The notes: generated by a model from the sequence alone, not told the origin. Positions 45,208 to 55,574 are shown, numbered from the stretch's first letter. The stretch: DNA of 64,000 bases from Marinobacter sp. EhC06 (GCF_001650915.1 NZ_LXYO01000035.1:62001-126000); one strand, 5' to 3'. Made by a program: numbers and translations.

Positions 45208-47382
45208 TTACGCCTTGTGGCGAATGTGCCAGCACCGGTGAATACGGGCGTTGCGCTGAAAATCCTTGTCCAGGGTATCCCGGGTAACCTCGGCAACCTC
45301 GAACTCATTCTCCAGCGCTTCGTCCAGCTTAAAGCGTCGGAAATTGTTGGAAAATATCAGCAACCCGTCGGAGCTCAACCGGGCCATGGCCTGCCTGACT
45401 AGCGTCGGATGATCCTTCTGGATATCCAGAACGCCAGCCATACGGGCAGAGTTGGAAAAGGTCGGAGGATCCATAAAGATCAGATCAAACCGTTGATCTG
45501 CCGTTTTCCGGTCTGCCAGCCAGGCCAGGCAATCCGCCTGCTCTACCCGATGCTTCTTCGGGTCGGCGCCGTTCAGGGCCAGATTTTCCTCGGCCCAGCC
45601 AACATAGGTCTTTGACATATCCAGGCTCAGAGACCGGCTAGCGCCTCCAACCACGGCGTGAACGGTAGCCGCGCCGGTATAGCAGAACAGGTTCAGAAAC
45701 CGCTGGTTTGCCGAGTGTTGCTGAATCCAGTGCCGCACCGGCCGATGATCGAGGAACAGACCGGTGTCCAGGTAATCCTTAAGGTTCACCTTCAGCACGC
45801 AGCCATGTTCGTGAACCTTGAAGAACTCGCCACTGGCCGCCTGCTTTTCGTACTGGCTGGTGCCCGTCTGGCGCTGGCGCTGCTTGCACACCATCTCTTC
45901 CCGCTCCACGCCCAGTGCTTCAGGAATCACCGCAAGAGCTTCGGCCAGGCGTTCACGGGTGGAGCGCTCGTCCACCGATTTCGGGGCGGCATACTCCTGC
46001 ACGTGCACCCTGCCCTCATAGATATCGATTGCCAGGGCAAACTCCGGCATGTCGGCATCGTAAAGACGGTAGCAACCAATGCCCTGCTTTCTTGCCCACT
46101 GGCCAATGGTTTTCATGTTTTTCCTGAGGCGGTTGCGGAGCATGGCCGCACGTTCCTCGTTGGCAATACGAGGGGTAACCTCACCGGGAGTATCGGGAAC
46201 CCGGGGTGTCATGGCGCTGACGTCATTAATCTCGAACAGCAGCAACTGAGCGGGCAACTTGCCGTTGAAAAGTCGATATTGCTTATAGCTCCGCAAACCG
46301 ATGGATTTTCCGAATTCCGGCGCGCCGGTAAATACGCCAAGGCGCCAGCCCGGAACCGTGCGTTTCACTGCATCACCCAGGGCCTGATACAGGGCGCCCA
46401 GCTCCCTGCGCTCACTCAACCGCTCGCCGTAGGGAGGATTGGTCAGCACCAGCCCCTGATCGGACCAGTCACCCTCCAGATCCAAAGCGTCGACAGCCCG
46501 CGCTTCAACGTGGACATTACTCTCCAGGCCCGCTCTCTGAATGTTTTTCCAGGCCGTCGCGATGACCCGGCTGTCCTGATCAAAGCCAGCCAGTCTCGGG
46601 ATGCGCCCCTGATTGCCTTCATGGGCGCGGCGCTCCGCTTCCTGGCGCAGGGACAACCAGAGTTCCGGCTGGTGCCCGGGCCATTTCTCGAAGCCGAACC
46701 GTTCCTGCTTGCGGCCGGGCGCCATGTCCAGCGCCATCATGGCGGCTTCAATAACAAGAGTCCCGGACCCACACATCGGGTCCACGAAATCGCCACCGGC
46801 CGCGGCAATCTCGGGCCAGCCCGCGCGCATCAGCAATGCTGCCGCCAGGTTTTCTTTCAGGGGGGCTATCCCTTTATCCGTACGGTAGCCGCGCATGTGC
46901 AGGCTGTGACCACTCAGGTCGATGCCCAGTGACAGACGCCCCCGATTCAGGCGGGCGGAAACAATCACATCGGGGTTCTTGGCATCTACTGAAGGACGCG
47001 GGCCGCCGTTGGCCTGGAACCGGTCCACAATGCCGTCCTTCACCCGTTGCGCACCGTACTGGGTATTCCGGATGGCCTCGTTCTGGCCAAGGAAAGTCAC
47101 CCGGAAGCTGCCATGCACCGGAATATGCTGCTGCCAGTCCATGTGCACAACGCCGTCATAGAGCTGATCGCCGCTGTTGGCATCCACTTCGTCAATATGA
47201 AGGATCAAGCGGTTGGCCAGGCGTGACCACAGGCAAGCGCGGTAGCCAGCCTCCAGAGAACCTTCCACCCAGACTCCGGCCGGCGCATTGCGCACGGTGT
47301 CCAGGCCAAAGGTGCTGAGCTCGTCCGCCAGAAGGTATTCCACTCCCTTCGGGCAGGTTACGAAAAATACAGATTTGGACAA
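45208..47382 (-). CDS. rlmL: 23S rRNA methyltransferase RlmKL (m2G2445/m7G2069)
   Basis: A 724-residue bifunctional enzyme. The N-terminal THUMP domain leads into the first methyltransferase with V-L-T-N-P-P-Y-G-E-R-L; the second carries F-M-D-P-P-T-F-S-N-S. It modifies helix 74 of 23S rRNA. AGGAG is six bases before a TTG at 47382, my preferred start; an ATG six codons earlier is possible. Gene order with rmf and pyrD nearby resembles the E. coli locus. Confidence 0.95.
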   Translation of the reverse strand: MSKSVFFVTCPKGVEYLLADELSTFGLDTVRNAPAGVWVEGSLEAGYRACLWSRLANRLILHIDEVDANSGDQLYDGVVHMDWQQHIPVHGSFRVTFLGQNEAIRNTQYGAQRVKDGIVDRFQANGGPRPSVDAKNPDVIVSARLNRGRLSLGIDLSGHSLHMRGYRTDKGIAPLKENLAAALLMRAGWPEIAAAGGDFVDPMCGSGTLVIEAAMMALDMAPGRKQERFGFEKWPGHQPELWLSLRQEAERRAHEGNQGRIPRLAGFDQDSRVIATAWKNIQRAGLESNVHVEARAVDALDLEGDWSDQGLVLTNPPYGERLSERRELGALYQALGDAVKRTVPGWRLGVFTGAPEFGKSIGLRSYKQYRLFNGKLPAQLLLFEINDVSAMTPRVPDTPGEVTPRIANEERAAMLRNRLRKNMKTIGQWARKQGIGCYRLYDADMPEFALAIDIYEGRVHVQEYAAPKSVDERSTRERLAEALAVIPEALGVEREEMVCKQRQRQTGTSQYEKQAASGEFFKVHEHGCVLKVNLKDYLDTGLFLDHRPVRHWIQQHSANQRFLNLFCYTGAATVHAVVGGASRSLSLDMSKTYVGWAEENLALNGADPKKHRVEQADCLAWLADRKTADQRFDLIFMDPPTFSNSARMAGVLDIQKDHPTLVRQAMARLSSDGLLIFSNNFRRFKLDEALENEFEVAEVTRDTLDKDFQRNARIHRCWHIRHKA

Positions 47383-47701
47383 GTTCAACTCCTGGTGCAT
47401 CGACGGCTATTGGTAAGTTTCCGGAATACTGGCTGTTCCGAAATTGGCAGCAATTCTTTAGTTCACATAACTATAAAAAAAGCGTCACATAGATGAAATA
47501 ATTAGTGTACATCTGCGCAAGGTTCGACTTACCTTGTAAGTGACGCGTCGTTCCGGAAGGCAATAAACCTTCCGTTAACAGGATCCTGACTGCTCTGGCT
47601 TGAGCTGACAATAGTGGGTTATCCCGGAAGTGGGTAACGCTTGTCGCAGCCACTGCAGAAGTGTACACGCTTGTTCTGTTAATCCATCAGTGAGGAACGG
47701 C
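47383..47701. promoter_or_regulatory. Divergent intergenic region rlmL/rmf
   Basis: 319 bp holding the promoters of rlmL and rmf. A perfect stem CGGAAGG-N7-CCTTCCG lies at 47554-47574, likely in the rmf leader. AT-rich near 47470-47510. I see no gene and no confident -10/-35 set. Confidence 0.55.
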
Positions 47702-47914
47702 ATGAAAAGACAGAAAAGAGACATGTACGCTCGTGCATTCAAGCGGGGTTATCTCGCTGGCGTGTCCGGTAAATCCAAAGACAGCTGCCCGATTGAACAG
47801 GCGGAAGTTCGCCAGGAATGGCTGAACGGGTGGCGAGAAGGCCGCACAGATCAATGGGAGGGCATGACCGGCGTATCCGGCATCCACAAACTGGCTAACG
47901 TTACGACGGCGTGA
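47702..47914 (+). CDS. rmf: Ribosome modulation factor RMF
   Basis: A 70-residue basic protein starting M-K-R-Q-K-R-D-M-Y-A-R-A-F-K-R-G-Y and carrying Q-E-W-L-N-G-W-R-E-G, clear matches to RMF. It dimerises 70S ribosomes into inactive 100S particles in stationary phase. The C-terminus is some 15 residues longer than E. coli RMF. In E. coli it is under growth-rate and ppGpp control; its long leader here fits regulated expression. Confidence 0.95.
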   Translation: MKRQKRDMYARAFKRGYLAGVSGKSKDSCPIEQAEVRQEWLNGWREGRTDQWEGMTGVSGIHKLANVTTA

Positions 47915-47986
47915 CGCCTGAACTAACCCCGAATCTTAATCTGATCTTTTTCTACACAATTTGACGCAGTACTCAGAGCAACCCAA

Positions 47987-48062
47987 ATGGGGCCTCCCGC
48001 CCCATACCATGCGATGAAGCGCCACGGGGTTCATTCCCCGCTCGGGCCCGCTAAGCGGGCCC
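47987..48062. terminator. Three-hairpin terminator region between rmf and pyrD
   Basis: Three stems in a row: ATGGGG-CCTCCCG-CCCCAT (47987-48005), CGGGG-TTCATT-CCCCG (48025-48040) and GGGCCCGC-TAA-GCGGGCCC (48044-48062). Convergent genes lie either side. None has a clean T-run, so the role may be mRNA 3' protection (rmf mRNA is long-lived in E. coli) as much as termination. Confidence 0.55.
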
Positions 48063-48086
48063 ACCTTCGTTCTGGGGCACAACAAA

Positions 48087-49106
48087 TCACTTAACCTGCC
48101 GGATCGCCTCAACCGCTTCTTTAATCAACTCAGGCCCGCGGTAGATAAACCCGGTGTATACCTGCACCAGTTTGGCACCGGCCCGGACTTTCTCTGCCGC
48201 GCTCTCGCCATCGGTAATGCCACCGACACCAATAATCGGTAGTGACTCCCCCAGCTCGGCGTAAAGCCCTTTTATTACCCTGAGAGACGCTTCCCGAACC
48301 GGCGCTCCACTAAGACCGCCAGCTTCATCTGCATGGGCGTGACCCGCCACCGCATCGCGACTGATCGTTGTATTGGTGGCAATAACGCCGTCCAGTCCTG
48401 TCTCCCGCAGCGCAGATGCCACAAAGCGGATACCGTCATCATCCATGTCCGGGGCGATCTTCACGGCCACAGGCACATACCGCCCATGTTGTTTCTCACA
48501 CTTGAGCTGCTCATCCTTGATCGCTTCGAGCAGACCTTTCAGGGAATCGCCAAACTGCAGATCCCGGAGCCCCGGCGTGTTGGGCGAGGACACATTGACA
48601 GTGATGTAGTCGGCCCGGGTGTAAACCGCCGATATCCCCTTCCGGTAATCCGACTCGGACTGGTCGTTGGGGGTATCCTTGTTTTTGCCCACATTGATTC
48701 CGAGCACACCGCTGTAGCGACGGTTATCCACGCGCGCCAGCAAGTGGTCCAGACCTTCATTGTTGAAACCCATGCGGTTAATGATGGCCTGGTGTTCCGG
48801 CAAACGGAACATTCGCGGCTTGGGGTTGCCCGGCTGCGCCAGGGGCGTGACCGTACCCACTTCGATAAACCCGAAGCCCAGGGCACCGAGCGCATCCAGG
48901 TGATCAGCATTCTTGTCGAGGCCTGCAGCGAGGCCTACGGGGTTCGGGAAATCCAGCCCCATAACATTTACTGGTAATGCATCTATCTTTGGCGAAAAAG
49001 CGCTCAAAACACCCAGTCGGTGCGCAAGATCCAGACCATTCAATGCAACATTGTGAGCCTGCTCCGGCGGTAGGCGGAAAAGCAGGTTTCGGATAACGCC
49101 GTACAT
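48087..49106 (-). CDS. pyrD: Dihydroorotate dehydrogenase (quinone), class 2
   Basis: A 339-residue FMN enzyme of pyrimidine synthesis at the inner membrane. The N-terminal helices (R-N-L-L-F-R-L-P-P-E-Q-A-H) that reach the quinone, the active-site N-V-S-S-P-N-T-P-G-L-R with its catalytic serine, and the phosphate loop I-I-G-V-G-G-I are all present. It oxidises dihydroorotate to orotate, feeding PyrE and PyrF (pyrF is at 57662). Confidence 0.96.
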   Translation of the reverse strand: MYGVIRNLLFRLPPEQAHNVALNGLDLAHRLGVLSAFSPKIDALPVNVMGLDFPNPVGLAAGLDKNADHLDALGALGFGFIEVGTVTPLAQPGNPKPRMFRLPEHQAIINRMGFNNEGLDHLLARVDNRRYSGVLGINVGKNKDTPNDQSESDYRKGISAVYTRADYITVNVSSPNTPGLRDLQFGDSLKGLLEAIKDEQLKCEKQHGRYVPVAVKIAPDMDDDGIRFVASALRETGLDGVIATNTTISRDAVAGHAHADEAGGLSGAPVREASLRVIKGLYAELGESLPIIGVGGITDGESAAEKVRAGAKLVQVYTGFIYRGPELIKEAVEAIRQVK

Positions 49107-49515
49107 CTGAAAAAACTCCCCTCATCCAAGTGGGCGGAGTATACCGGAAGTTTTCCACAGCATCCCGGGCTAGAACCAAATCAGCTGTAAATGACTGTAT
49201 CATGGCAGTCTCGTGACCTTTTCCACGGAATCTGTGGATAACCCTGTTGAAAATCCCGGGGCAACGGTTGCCATCCCTTGATAACTGCGCCAATCTACAG
49301 ATTGATCATTTTTTAACCAGTTATTTTTTCCTTTATTTTCATGGTTTTATATATTTTTCTCTTGCCTGTCGACAAATACTAAACAAAATGTTACCGAGTC
49401 ACCGTTCTGCAATGATGTGCATAAATCACTTGAAATTCTTCATTTTGGCCGCCCCTGCCAAAGGCACTGGGAATAACGTTATACTGACACCTGTCTTCTG
49501 ATCTGGAGTGCTTCA
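49107..49515. promoter_or_regulatory. Intergenic region pyrD/CDF transporter
   Basis: 409 bp between divergent genes. The middle (49305-49400) is strongly AT-rich, with a T-tract; a candidate -10 TATACT is at 49480-49485 for the plus-strand gene, with a poor -35. Short frames in it have no supporting features. No gene seen. Confidence 0.5.
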
Positions 49516-50676
49516 ATGCAAGAGCCGACTTCCCCCGCCCAACAGCACCGGGACAATCTCGCGGGCGAAATGAAGGCGGCCTCGCGCGTGACCATTATCG
49601 GGATGATTCTCGATGCAGTGCTCGGGATCATAAAAGTCATTGGCGGTGCTCTTTTTCATTCCCAGGCCCTCCTGGTTGACGGCATTCACTCCTTCACAGA
49701 TGTAGCCTCGGATCTTGTTGTTCTTGGGGTAATGAAGGTATCCCGCCAGGAACCCGATGACGATCATCCCTATGGCCATCAACGAATCGAAACTTTCGGC
49801 ACTCTGGTTCTCGGTAGCATTCTGATCGCCGTTGGCGCAGCCCTGGCCTGGGAAAATACCCTGCGCCTGCTCGAGGGCGGCGTGGATACCGTGCCGGGCT
49901 GGCCGGTTCTGGTGGCAGCTGCAGCGTCCGTTGCTGGTAAGGAATGGATTTTCCGATACACTCGCCATGTCGGCCAGAAGATTCGCTCAGACCTGATTAT
50001 CGCCAACGCCTGGCACAGCAGAACCGACGCGTTTTCCTCTGTTGTCGTTCTGGTTTCCACCGCCGGTGCCATGCTAGGCATGGTTTGGCTGGATGTGTTT
50101 GCGGCAGTGGTGATCGCCGGAATCATTATCCACATCGGCTGGAAGTTCACCTGGGACAGCGTGAAAGAGCTTGTTGACACCGGTCTTTCGCATGAGGATA
50201 CGGAGATGCTCAAGAGCATCGCCCGGGACACAGACGGGGTACGTAACGTCCACGAACTCCGTAGCCGCCGAATGGGCCACGATATTTTGCTGGATATTCA
50301 CCTGGTGGTTCGGCCGGAAATCAGCGTCTCAGAGGGACACCAGATCGGTATGCAGGTAGTCTCGGGCATGCGGGATGCCCTGGACAATATTCGGGATATC
50401 AATTTCCACATCGACGCCGAAAACGACGAAGACCAGCCCCTGACCTCTGAGCGTCTACCCTCCCGTGGAGACATCCGGGCCATCCTGGCTCAGCACATTG
50501 GTGAGCTCCCTCACCACAGTCGTTTGCGGCTTCACTACCTGAAGAACAAGGTGCACCTGGAATTGTTCCTGGACGAGCACGAAGAAAGGACTGCCTTCTC
50601 CTCTGCGAACATCAAGGAACAGCTCCGGGATTACCCCTGGTTTGGCAGTGTCAGGGTGTGGGTGGCCGGCCCCTGA
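49516..50676 (+). CDS. Cation diffusion facilitator (CDF) family transporter
   Basis: A 386-residue metal/proton antiporter. Transport-site residues appear in L-V-D-G-I-H-S-F-T-D-V-A-S-D and N-A-W-H-S-R-T-D-A-F-S-S, with the loop H-P-Y-G-H-Q-R-I-E-T. A cytoplasmic C-terminal domain follows (R-R-M-G-H-D-I-L-L-D-I-H), and beyond it about 85 extra residues with another short domain, longer than the usual 300. It exports Zn2+, Fe2+, Co2+ or Mn2+; the metal is not deducible. Confidence 0.93.
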   Translation: MQEPTSPAQQHRDNLAGEMKAASRVTIIGMILDAVLGIIKVIGGALFHSQALLVDGIHSFTDVASDLVVLGVMKVSRQEPDDDHPYGHQRIETFGTLVLGSILIAVGAALAWENTLRLLEGGVDTVPGWPVLVAAAASVAGKEWIFRYTRHVGQKIRSDLIIANAWHSRTDAFSSVVVLVSTAGAMLGMVWLDVFAAVVIAGIIIHIGWKFTWDSVKELVDTGLSHEDTEMLKSIARDTDGVRNVHELRSRRMGHDILLDIHLVVRPEISVSEGHQIGMQVVSGMRDALDNIRDINFHIDAENDEDQPLTSERLPSRGDIRAILAQHIGELPHHSRLRLHYLKNKVHLELFLDEHEERTAFSSANIKEQLRDYPWFGSVRVWVAGP

Positions 50677-50694
50677 GGGAGCAGGCCATACCCT

Positions 50695-52194
50695 TCACCG
50701 ACGGCGGTTCTCTTCCATCCTTGAAAGAAACTCCTGCATGATCAGGGTATAGAGTTCGCCACCGAGAAAGCGATCCTCTACACCGGCATCAATGCTCGGA
50801 TTGTCGTTGACCTCAATCACCGCAACACGGTTGCCGGACTGCTTGATATCCACGCCATAAAGCCCGTTACCAATAAGCTTGGTGGCATTCAGCGCCGCCT
50901 GGATTACGTTTCTCGGCACCTCGTAGGTGGGCATGGTCTCAAAGCCACCGCTTTCACTCTCGGATTCACCGTGCTGATAGATCTGCCAGTGGCCTTTCAC
51001 CATCATGTACTTGCAGGCGTAGATAGCCCGACCACCCAGTACACCAATGCGCCAGTCATAATCGGTGTACAGATATTCCTGAGCCAACACCAACGCCGAC
51101 TGCTTGAACAGGTCCCTGAGACCGGCACGAAGGGTCTTTTCGTCCTCCGCCTTGGTAACGCCCCGGGAAAACGCACCATCGGGAATCTTTATAACCACCG
51201 GGAAACCCAGCTCACTGATGACCTGCTCGACCGCATTCTTCTGGTCTTTCGACAGGATCAGCGTCTTGGGTGTGGGAACCTTGTTGTTCTTGAGAAGATC
51301 CGCAAGGAACACCTTGTTGGTGCATTTCAGGATCGATACCGGGTCATCAATAACCACCATGCCCTCAGCGGCGGCCTTGCGGGCAAAGCGGTAGGTATGG
51401 TGATCAATGGCGGTGGTTTCCCGGATGAACAGGCCATCGTATTCCGGCAGGCGCATATAATCCCGCCGGGTAATCTGCTCAACATTGATACCCAGCTTGC
51501 GACCAGCCTTCTCGAACCGCTTCAGGGCGACCTTGTCACTCGGAGGCATTTCCTCATCGGGATTGACCAGCACCGCCAGATCATAGCGGTAACGGCGGCG
51601 GGTTCTGGGCTTACGCCACACCATGCTACTGAAACGATCCAGGGCGGCAGCAAACACATCCTGTTCGTGTTCGCCGAGATCCGCCGGAGCGGCCGGCTTC
51701 ATGGACTCGATCTGCCACTGCTTGCGGCGCTTGAAGACAATCTCGAGAATCGGGCAGGGGAAACGCTCGAACAGCGCCCGGGCGACCGGTTTGAGATCCG
51801 GATGCTCAGCCTGGCCAAAGTAAGTCCGAATCCGGACTTCGTGGGTGGCTGCTCGCTCATCACTGGCGGGATCAATTGCCGAGCCAGCCGCTTCCAGCCA
51901 GTTGATGACGCTTTCATCAAGCTCTTCCAGCTCAAGTGAAAACAGCCCTTTTCGGCCGAGGTCGTTAAGAGTCATTACCGAAGGCACCACATGGTGGCCA
52001 CGGGCTTCCGCCAGGAGTGAGCAGTAATAGCCCTTGCTAAGATAGCGGGCGCTCTGACACAGGTTGATGACCCTTACCCGGCTGGCAGGCGGAGCTGAGA
52101 ACTGGAGGTACTGATCAAACGTCAGCACATCTTCACTGGGGTAATAGGGCGCCCAGTCTTTGGCACGGTCCACTACGATAAGCAATCGGGACAT
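50695..52194 (-). CDS. RimK-like ATP-grasp ligase with RLAN-type N-terminal domain
   Basis: A 499-residue protein. Residues 1-190 fit the RimK-like ATP-grasp N-terminal (RLAN) domain (L-L-I-V-V-D-R-A-K-D-W-A-P-Y-Y). The ATP-grasp part, about 200-495, has S-I-L-K-C-T-N-K-V, F-P-V-V-I-K-I-P-D-G-A-F-S-R-G and the magnesium site V-I-E-V-N-D-N-P-S-I-D-A-G. RimK relatives add amino acids, often glutamate, to a carboxyl group. GGAGG fixes the start at 52194. It is divergent, 167 bp apart, from a GNAT/C39 peptidase fusion, which suggests a shared peptide or protein substrate. Confidence 0.9.
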   Translation of the reverse strand: MSRLLIVVDRAKDWAPYYPSEDVLTFDQYLQFSAPPASRVRVINLCQSARYLSKGYYCSLLAEARGHHVVPSVMTLNDLGRKGLFSLELEELDESVINWLEAAGSAIDPASDERAATHEVRIRTYFGQAEHPDLKPVARALFERFPCPILEIVFKRRKQWQIESMKPAAPADLGEHEQDVFAAALDRFSSMVWRKPRTRRRYRYDLAVLVNPDEEMPPSDKVALKRFEKAGRKLGINVEQITRRDYMRLPEYDGLFIRETTAIDHHTYRFARKAAAEGMVVIDDPVSILKCTNKVFLADLLKNNKVPTPKTLILSKDQKNAVEQVISELGFPVVIKIPDGAFSRGVTKAEDEKTLRAGLRDLFKQSALVLAQEYLYTDYDWRIGVLGGRAIYACKYMMVKGHWQIYQHGESESESGGFETMPTYEVPRNVIQAALNATKLIGNGLYGVDIKQSGNRVAVIEVNDNPSIDAGVEDRFLGGELYTLIMQEFLSRMEENRRR

Positions 52195-52361
52195 TAAGGG
52201 CATTCCTCCCTGAAAGGTCTTGCCTGTGGTAATTGAGGCCACAATACGCCGGTCACGATCCCTGCACAATCGGCGAATAATGCGTGCTTTTACGCATCCT
52301 TGCGGTCTTTGCGTTCCACCTACTCTCACCCATAATAGCCGAATACGGGAAGCCCACCAGC

Positions 52362-53513
52362 ATGCCCTCCAAGTCTTCTCAAGGCCGCACCTTAATGCCT
52401 GATTTCCAGCTCCGACAAGCCACCAGCAAGGACCTCGACGCTCTGGTTGCGCTTGAAAACCGGTGTTTCACCGAGGACCGTCTGTCCCGGCGCAGCTTTC
52501 GCCGTTTTCTGGAAATGCCCAGGGACCGGTTGATTGTGGCTGAGGCCAATGGCGAATTGGTGGGTTATTGCCTGGTTCTGATGAGCGCGGCTACCCGGCT
52601 GGCCCGCATTTACTCCATTGCTGTTTCGCCAACGGTGCGCGGCCAGGGCGTGGGTGAAAAGCTGGTCCGGGAGGCAGAATCAGAAGCTGCGGAAGCGGGC
52701 CGAATCGTCATGAGACTGGAAGTACGTGAGGATAACCGGGGCGCCATCAGCCTTTACAAACGCCTGGGGTATCGACAGTTCGGAACCTACCGGGACTACT
52801 ACGAAGACCACGGCACTGCCCTGCGTTTTGAGCGGCGAATCCTGTTCTACGAGCCGTCCCGGGAATTCCCCGCGGTGCCCTATTACCCGCAGACCACGGA
52901 TTTTTCCTGCGGCCCCGCCGCCCTGATCATGGCCATGGCCGCCCTGGATGAGCAGCAACCGCTGACAACGCTGGAAGAACTGAGATTATGGCGGGAGGCG
53001 ACCACAATTTTCATGCTTGCCGGCCACGGCGGCTGCGGCCCCCATGGACTGGCACTCGCCGCCTGGAATCGGGGCTTTGAAGCCAGTGCGTGGATCAGCA
53101 TGGAAGGTGCCCTGTTCAAGGACACCGTCAGAAGCGAGGACAAAAAGCGGGTCCTGGAACTGGTCCATGAGGGCTTTCTGCATGACATCGGCCAGACCGG
53201 CATCCAGTTGCACCATGACCCGCTGACTCTGGAAGCCATGGCAGAGGCCCTACACGAGGGCCGGGTTCCGGTGATCCTTATCAGCACCTGGCAACTGAAC
53301 CGAAGCCGCGTTCCCCACTGGGTAACCGTGTGCGCGATTGATGACCAGTTCGTATACCTGCACGATCCGGAGATAGACGTGGAAATGGGCGAGACCGTCG
53401 CCGACAAGCAATACCTGCCAGTCGACAAACGGGTATTCAGCCAGATTTCCCGCTATGGCAGGAACCAGCCATTGCAGGCCGCAGTCATCGTTGGCCCGAA
53501 ACGGCCGGCCTGA
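52362..53513 (+). CDS. GNAT acetyltransferase / C39-like peptidase fusion protein
   Basis: A 383-residue fusion. Residues about 15-160 are GNAT, with V-S-P-T-V-R-G-Q-G-V-G-E-K-L-V as the acetyl-CoA loop. Residues 175-380 are a C39-like cysteine peptidase: nucleophile in T-D-F-S-C-G-P-A-A-L, histidine in V-P-H-W-V-T-V-C-A, aspartate in Y-L-H-D-P-E-I-D. One chain thus acetylates and cuts, or amidates. Its stop abuts the uvrB stop from the other strand. Start could also be the ATG at 52395. Its partner is probably the divergent RimK-like ligase. Confidence 0.92.
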   Translation: MPSKSSQGRTLMPDFQLRQATSKDLDALVALENRCFTEDRLSRRSFRRFLEMPRDRLIVAEANGELVGYCLVLMSAATRLARIYSIAVSPTVRGQGVGEKLVREAESEAAEAGRIVMRLEVREDNRGAISLYKRLGYRQFGTYRDYYEDHGTALRFERRILFYEPSREFPAVPYYPQTTDFSCGPAALIMAMAALDEQQPLTTLEELRLWREATTIFMLAGHGGCGPHGLALAAWNRGFEASAWISMEGALFKDTVRSEDKKRVLELVHEGFLHDIGQTGIQLHHDPLTLEAMAEALHEGRVPVILISTWQLNRSRVPHWVTVCAIDDQFVYLHDPEIDVEMGETVADKQYLPVDKRVFSQISRYGRNQPLQAAVIVGPKRPA

Positions 53514-55574
53514 TTACCCCGTCCGCAAGGCCGCCTCTTTCAACTCGGCGATATCGTCCCGCAGACGAGCGGCCGTTTCGAAATCCAGCTCGGACGCGGC
53601 CTTGTACATTTCATCCTCCAGTCGCGAAACTTCTTTGAGCACTTCCTCCGGAGACCGGTTGCCGGCTTTGGCCCGATACTGTTCTGCCTCTTCCGCCGCT
53701 TTCTGTCCCGGACGCTCCGCCTTACGGCGGCCGCGACCGCCACCACCGGCACCTTCCATAATGTCGGCAATCTTCTTGTTCAGCCCCTGGGGAGTAATAC
53801 CCTGCTCGAGGTTATGGGCCTCCTGCTTGGCCCGGCGACGTTCCGTTTCATCAATGGCCCGCTGCATAGAGCCGGTAATTCGATCGCCGTAGAGTATGGC
53901 CTTACCGTGAACATTCCGCGCGGCGCGGCCCATGGTCTGGATCAGTGAGCGCTCGGACCGCAGGAAACCTTCCTTGTCAGCATCGAGGATAGCCACCAGC
54001 GAAACCTCGGGCATGTCCAGACCTTCCCGCAACAGGTTGATGCCCACCAGTACATCGAACTCACCCCGCCGGAGGTCCCGTATGATCTCGACCCGTTCCA
54101 CGGTATCAATGTCCGAGTGCAGATAGCGAACTTTGATGTCGTGCTCCATCAGGAAGTCGGTGAGATCCTCCGCCATACGCTTGGTCAGCGTTGTCACAAG
54201 AACCCGTTCCTTCGCTTTCACCCGGGTGTGGATCTCTGAAAGCAGGTCGTCCACTTGCGTGGAGGCCGGACGCACTTCGATTTCCGGGTCAAGCAGGCCA
54301 GTGGGTCGCACCACCTGTTCCACCACCTGCCCAGCATGCTCGGCCTCGTAGTTGGCCGGCGTTGCCGATACGAAGATCATCTGGGGCGCAATCCGCTCCC
54401 ATTCCTCAAATTTCATAGGCCGGTTATCCAGCGCCGATGGGAGGCGGAAACCATATTCCACCAGCGTTTCCTTACGGGAACGGTCGCCCTTGTACATGGC
54501 ACCGATCTGAGGAATGGTCACGTGGGACTCATCCACCACCAACAACGCGTTGGGTGGCAGGTAATCAAACAGGGTCGGCGGTGCCTCACCGGGAAGGCGA
54601 CCGGAGAGATAGCGCGAGTAGTTCTCGATGCCGTTGCAATAGCCCAGCTCCAGCATCATCTCGATGTCGTACCGGGTTCGCTCTTCCAGGCGCTGGGCTT
54701 CCACCAGGCGGTTGTTGTCTCGTAACTGCTGCAGTCGCTCGTCCAACTCAACTTTGATGTGCTCAACCGCATCCAGCACCGTTTGCCGGGGTGTCACATA
54801 ATGGGATTTCGGATAAATGGTTACCCGCGGTACCCGCCGCAATACCTCACCAGTCAACGGGTCGAAATAGCTTAGATTCTCCACCTCGTCATCGAACAGC
54901 TCGATGCGGATCGCCTCTTTTTCGGATTCCGCCGGAAATACATCAATCACGTCGCCCCTCACCCGGTAATTGGCCCGGTGAAACTCAACATCATTCCGGG
55001 TGTACTGAAGCTCGGCCAGGCGGCGGAGAATAAACCGCTGGTCAATCTGATCGCCCCGGTCCAGATGCAGCATCATCTTCAGATAGGACTGGGGATCACC
55101 CAGACCATAGATAGAAGAAACCGTCGCCACGATGATGGCGTCTGGTCTCTCCAGCAAAGCCTTGGTGGCGGACAGACGCATCTGCTCGATGTGCTCGTTG
55201 ATAGAGGCGTCTTTTTCGATAAACGTGTCCGACGAGGGCACGTAAGCTTCTGGCTGGTAGTAGTCGTAGTAGGAGACGAAATACTCCACCGCATTGTCGG
55301 GAAAGAACTCCTTGAACTCACCATAAAGCTGAGCCGCCAGGGTCTTGTTATGGGCCATGATGATCGTTGGCCGCTGGATTTGCTGGATGACATTGGCGAT
55401 GGTGAAGGTTTTGCCGGAGCCGGTTACCCCCAGCAACGTCTGATGTGCCAGACCGGAGTGGATACCATCCACCAGTCCCTCGATTGCCTTGGGCTGATCG
55501 CCCGCCGGCTGGAACGGTGAATCAACCTGGAACACACCTTCTCTGGCGGAAACGTTTGCCTGATTACTGGCCAT
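53514..55574 (-). CDS. uvrB: UvrABC excision nuclease subunit UvrB
   Basis: A 686-residue helicase-like nuclease subunit of nucleotide excision repair. Walker A is [10 protein letters not shown]; the beta-hairpin that probes damage is around [12 protein letters not shown]; helicase motif VI is Q-T-M-G-R-A-A-R; the UVR domain that contacts UvrC/UvrA is at the C-terminus (L-E-D-E-M-Y-K-A-A). GGAGG lies eleven bases before the ATG at 55574. It is monocistronic. Confidence 0.97.
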   Translation of the reverse strand: MASNQANVSAREGVFQVDSPFQPAGDQPKAIEGLVDGIHSGLAHQTLLGVTGSGKTFTIANVIQQIQRPTIIMAHNKTLAAQLYGEFKEFFPDNAVEYFVSYYDYYQPEAYVPSSDTFIEKDASINEHIEQMRLSATKALLERPDAIIVATVSSIYGLGDPQSYLKMMLHLDRGDQIDQRFILRRLAELQYTRNDVEFHRANYRVRGDVIDVFPAESEKEAIRIELFDDEVENLSYFDPLTGEVLRRVPRVTIYPKSHYVTPRQTVLDAVEHIKVELDERLQQLRDNNRLVEAQRLEERTRYDIEMMLELGYCNGIENYSRYLSGRLPGEAPPTLFDYLPPNALLVVDESHVTIPQIGAMYKGDRSRKETLVEYGFRLPSALDNRPMKFEEWERIAPQMIFVSATPANYEAEHAGQVVEQVVRPTGLLDPEIEVRPASTQVDDLLSEIHTRVKAKERVLVTTLTKRMAEDLTDFLMEHDIKVRYLHSDIDTVERVEIIRDLRRGEFDVLVGINLLREGLDMPEVSLVAILDADKEGFLRSERSLIQTMGRAARNVHGKAILYGDRITGSMQRAIDETERRRAKQEAHNLEQGITPQGLNKKIADIMEGAGGGGRGRRKAERPGQKAAEEAEQYRAKAGNRSPEEVLKEVSRLEDEMYKAASELDFETAARLRDDIAELKEAALRTG

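Noticed and set aside
45658..46932. A 424-codon plus-strand open frame
   Set aside because: Antisense shadow of rlmL.
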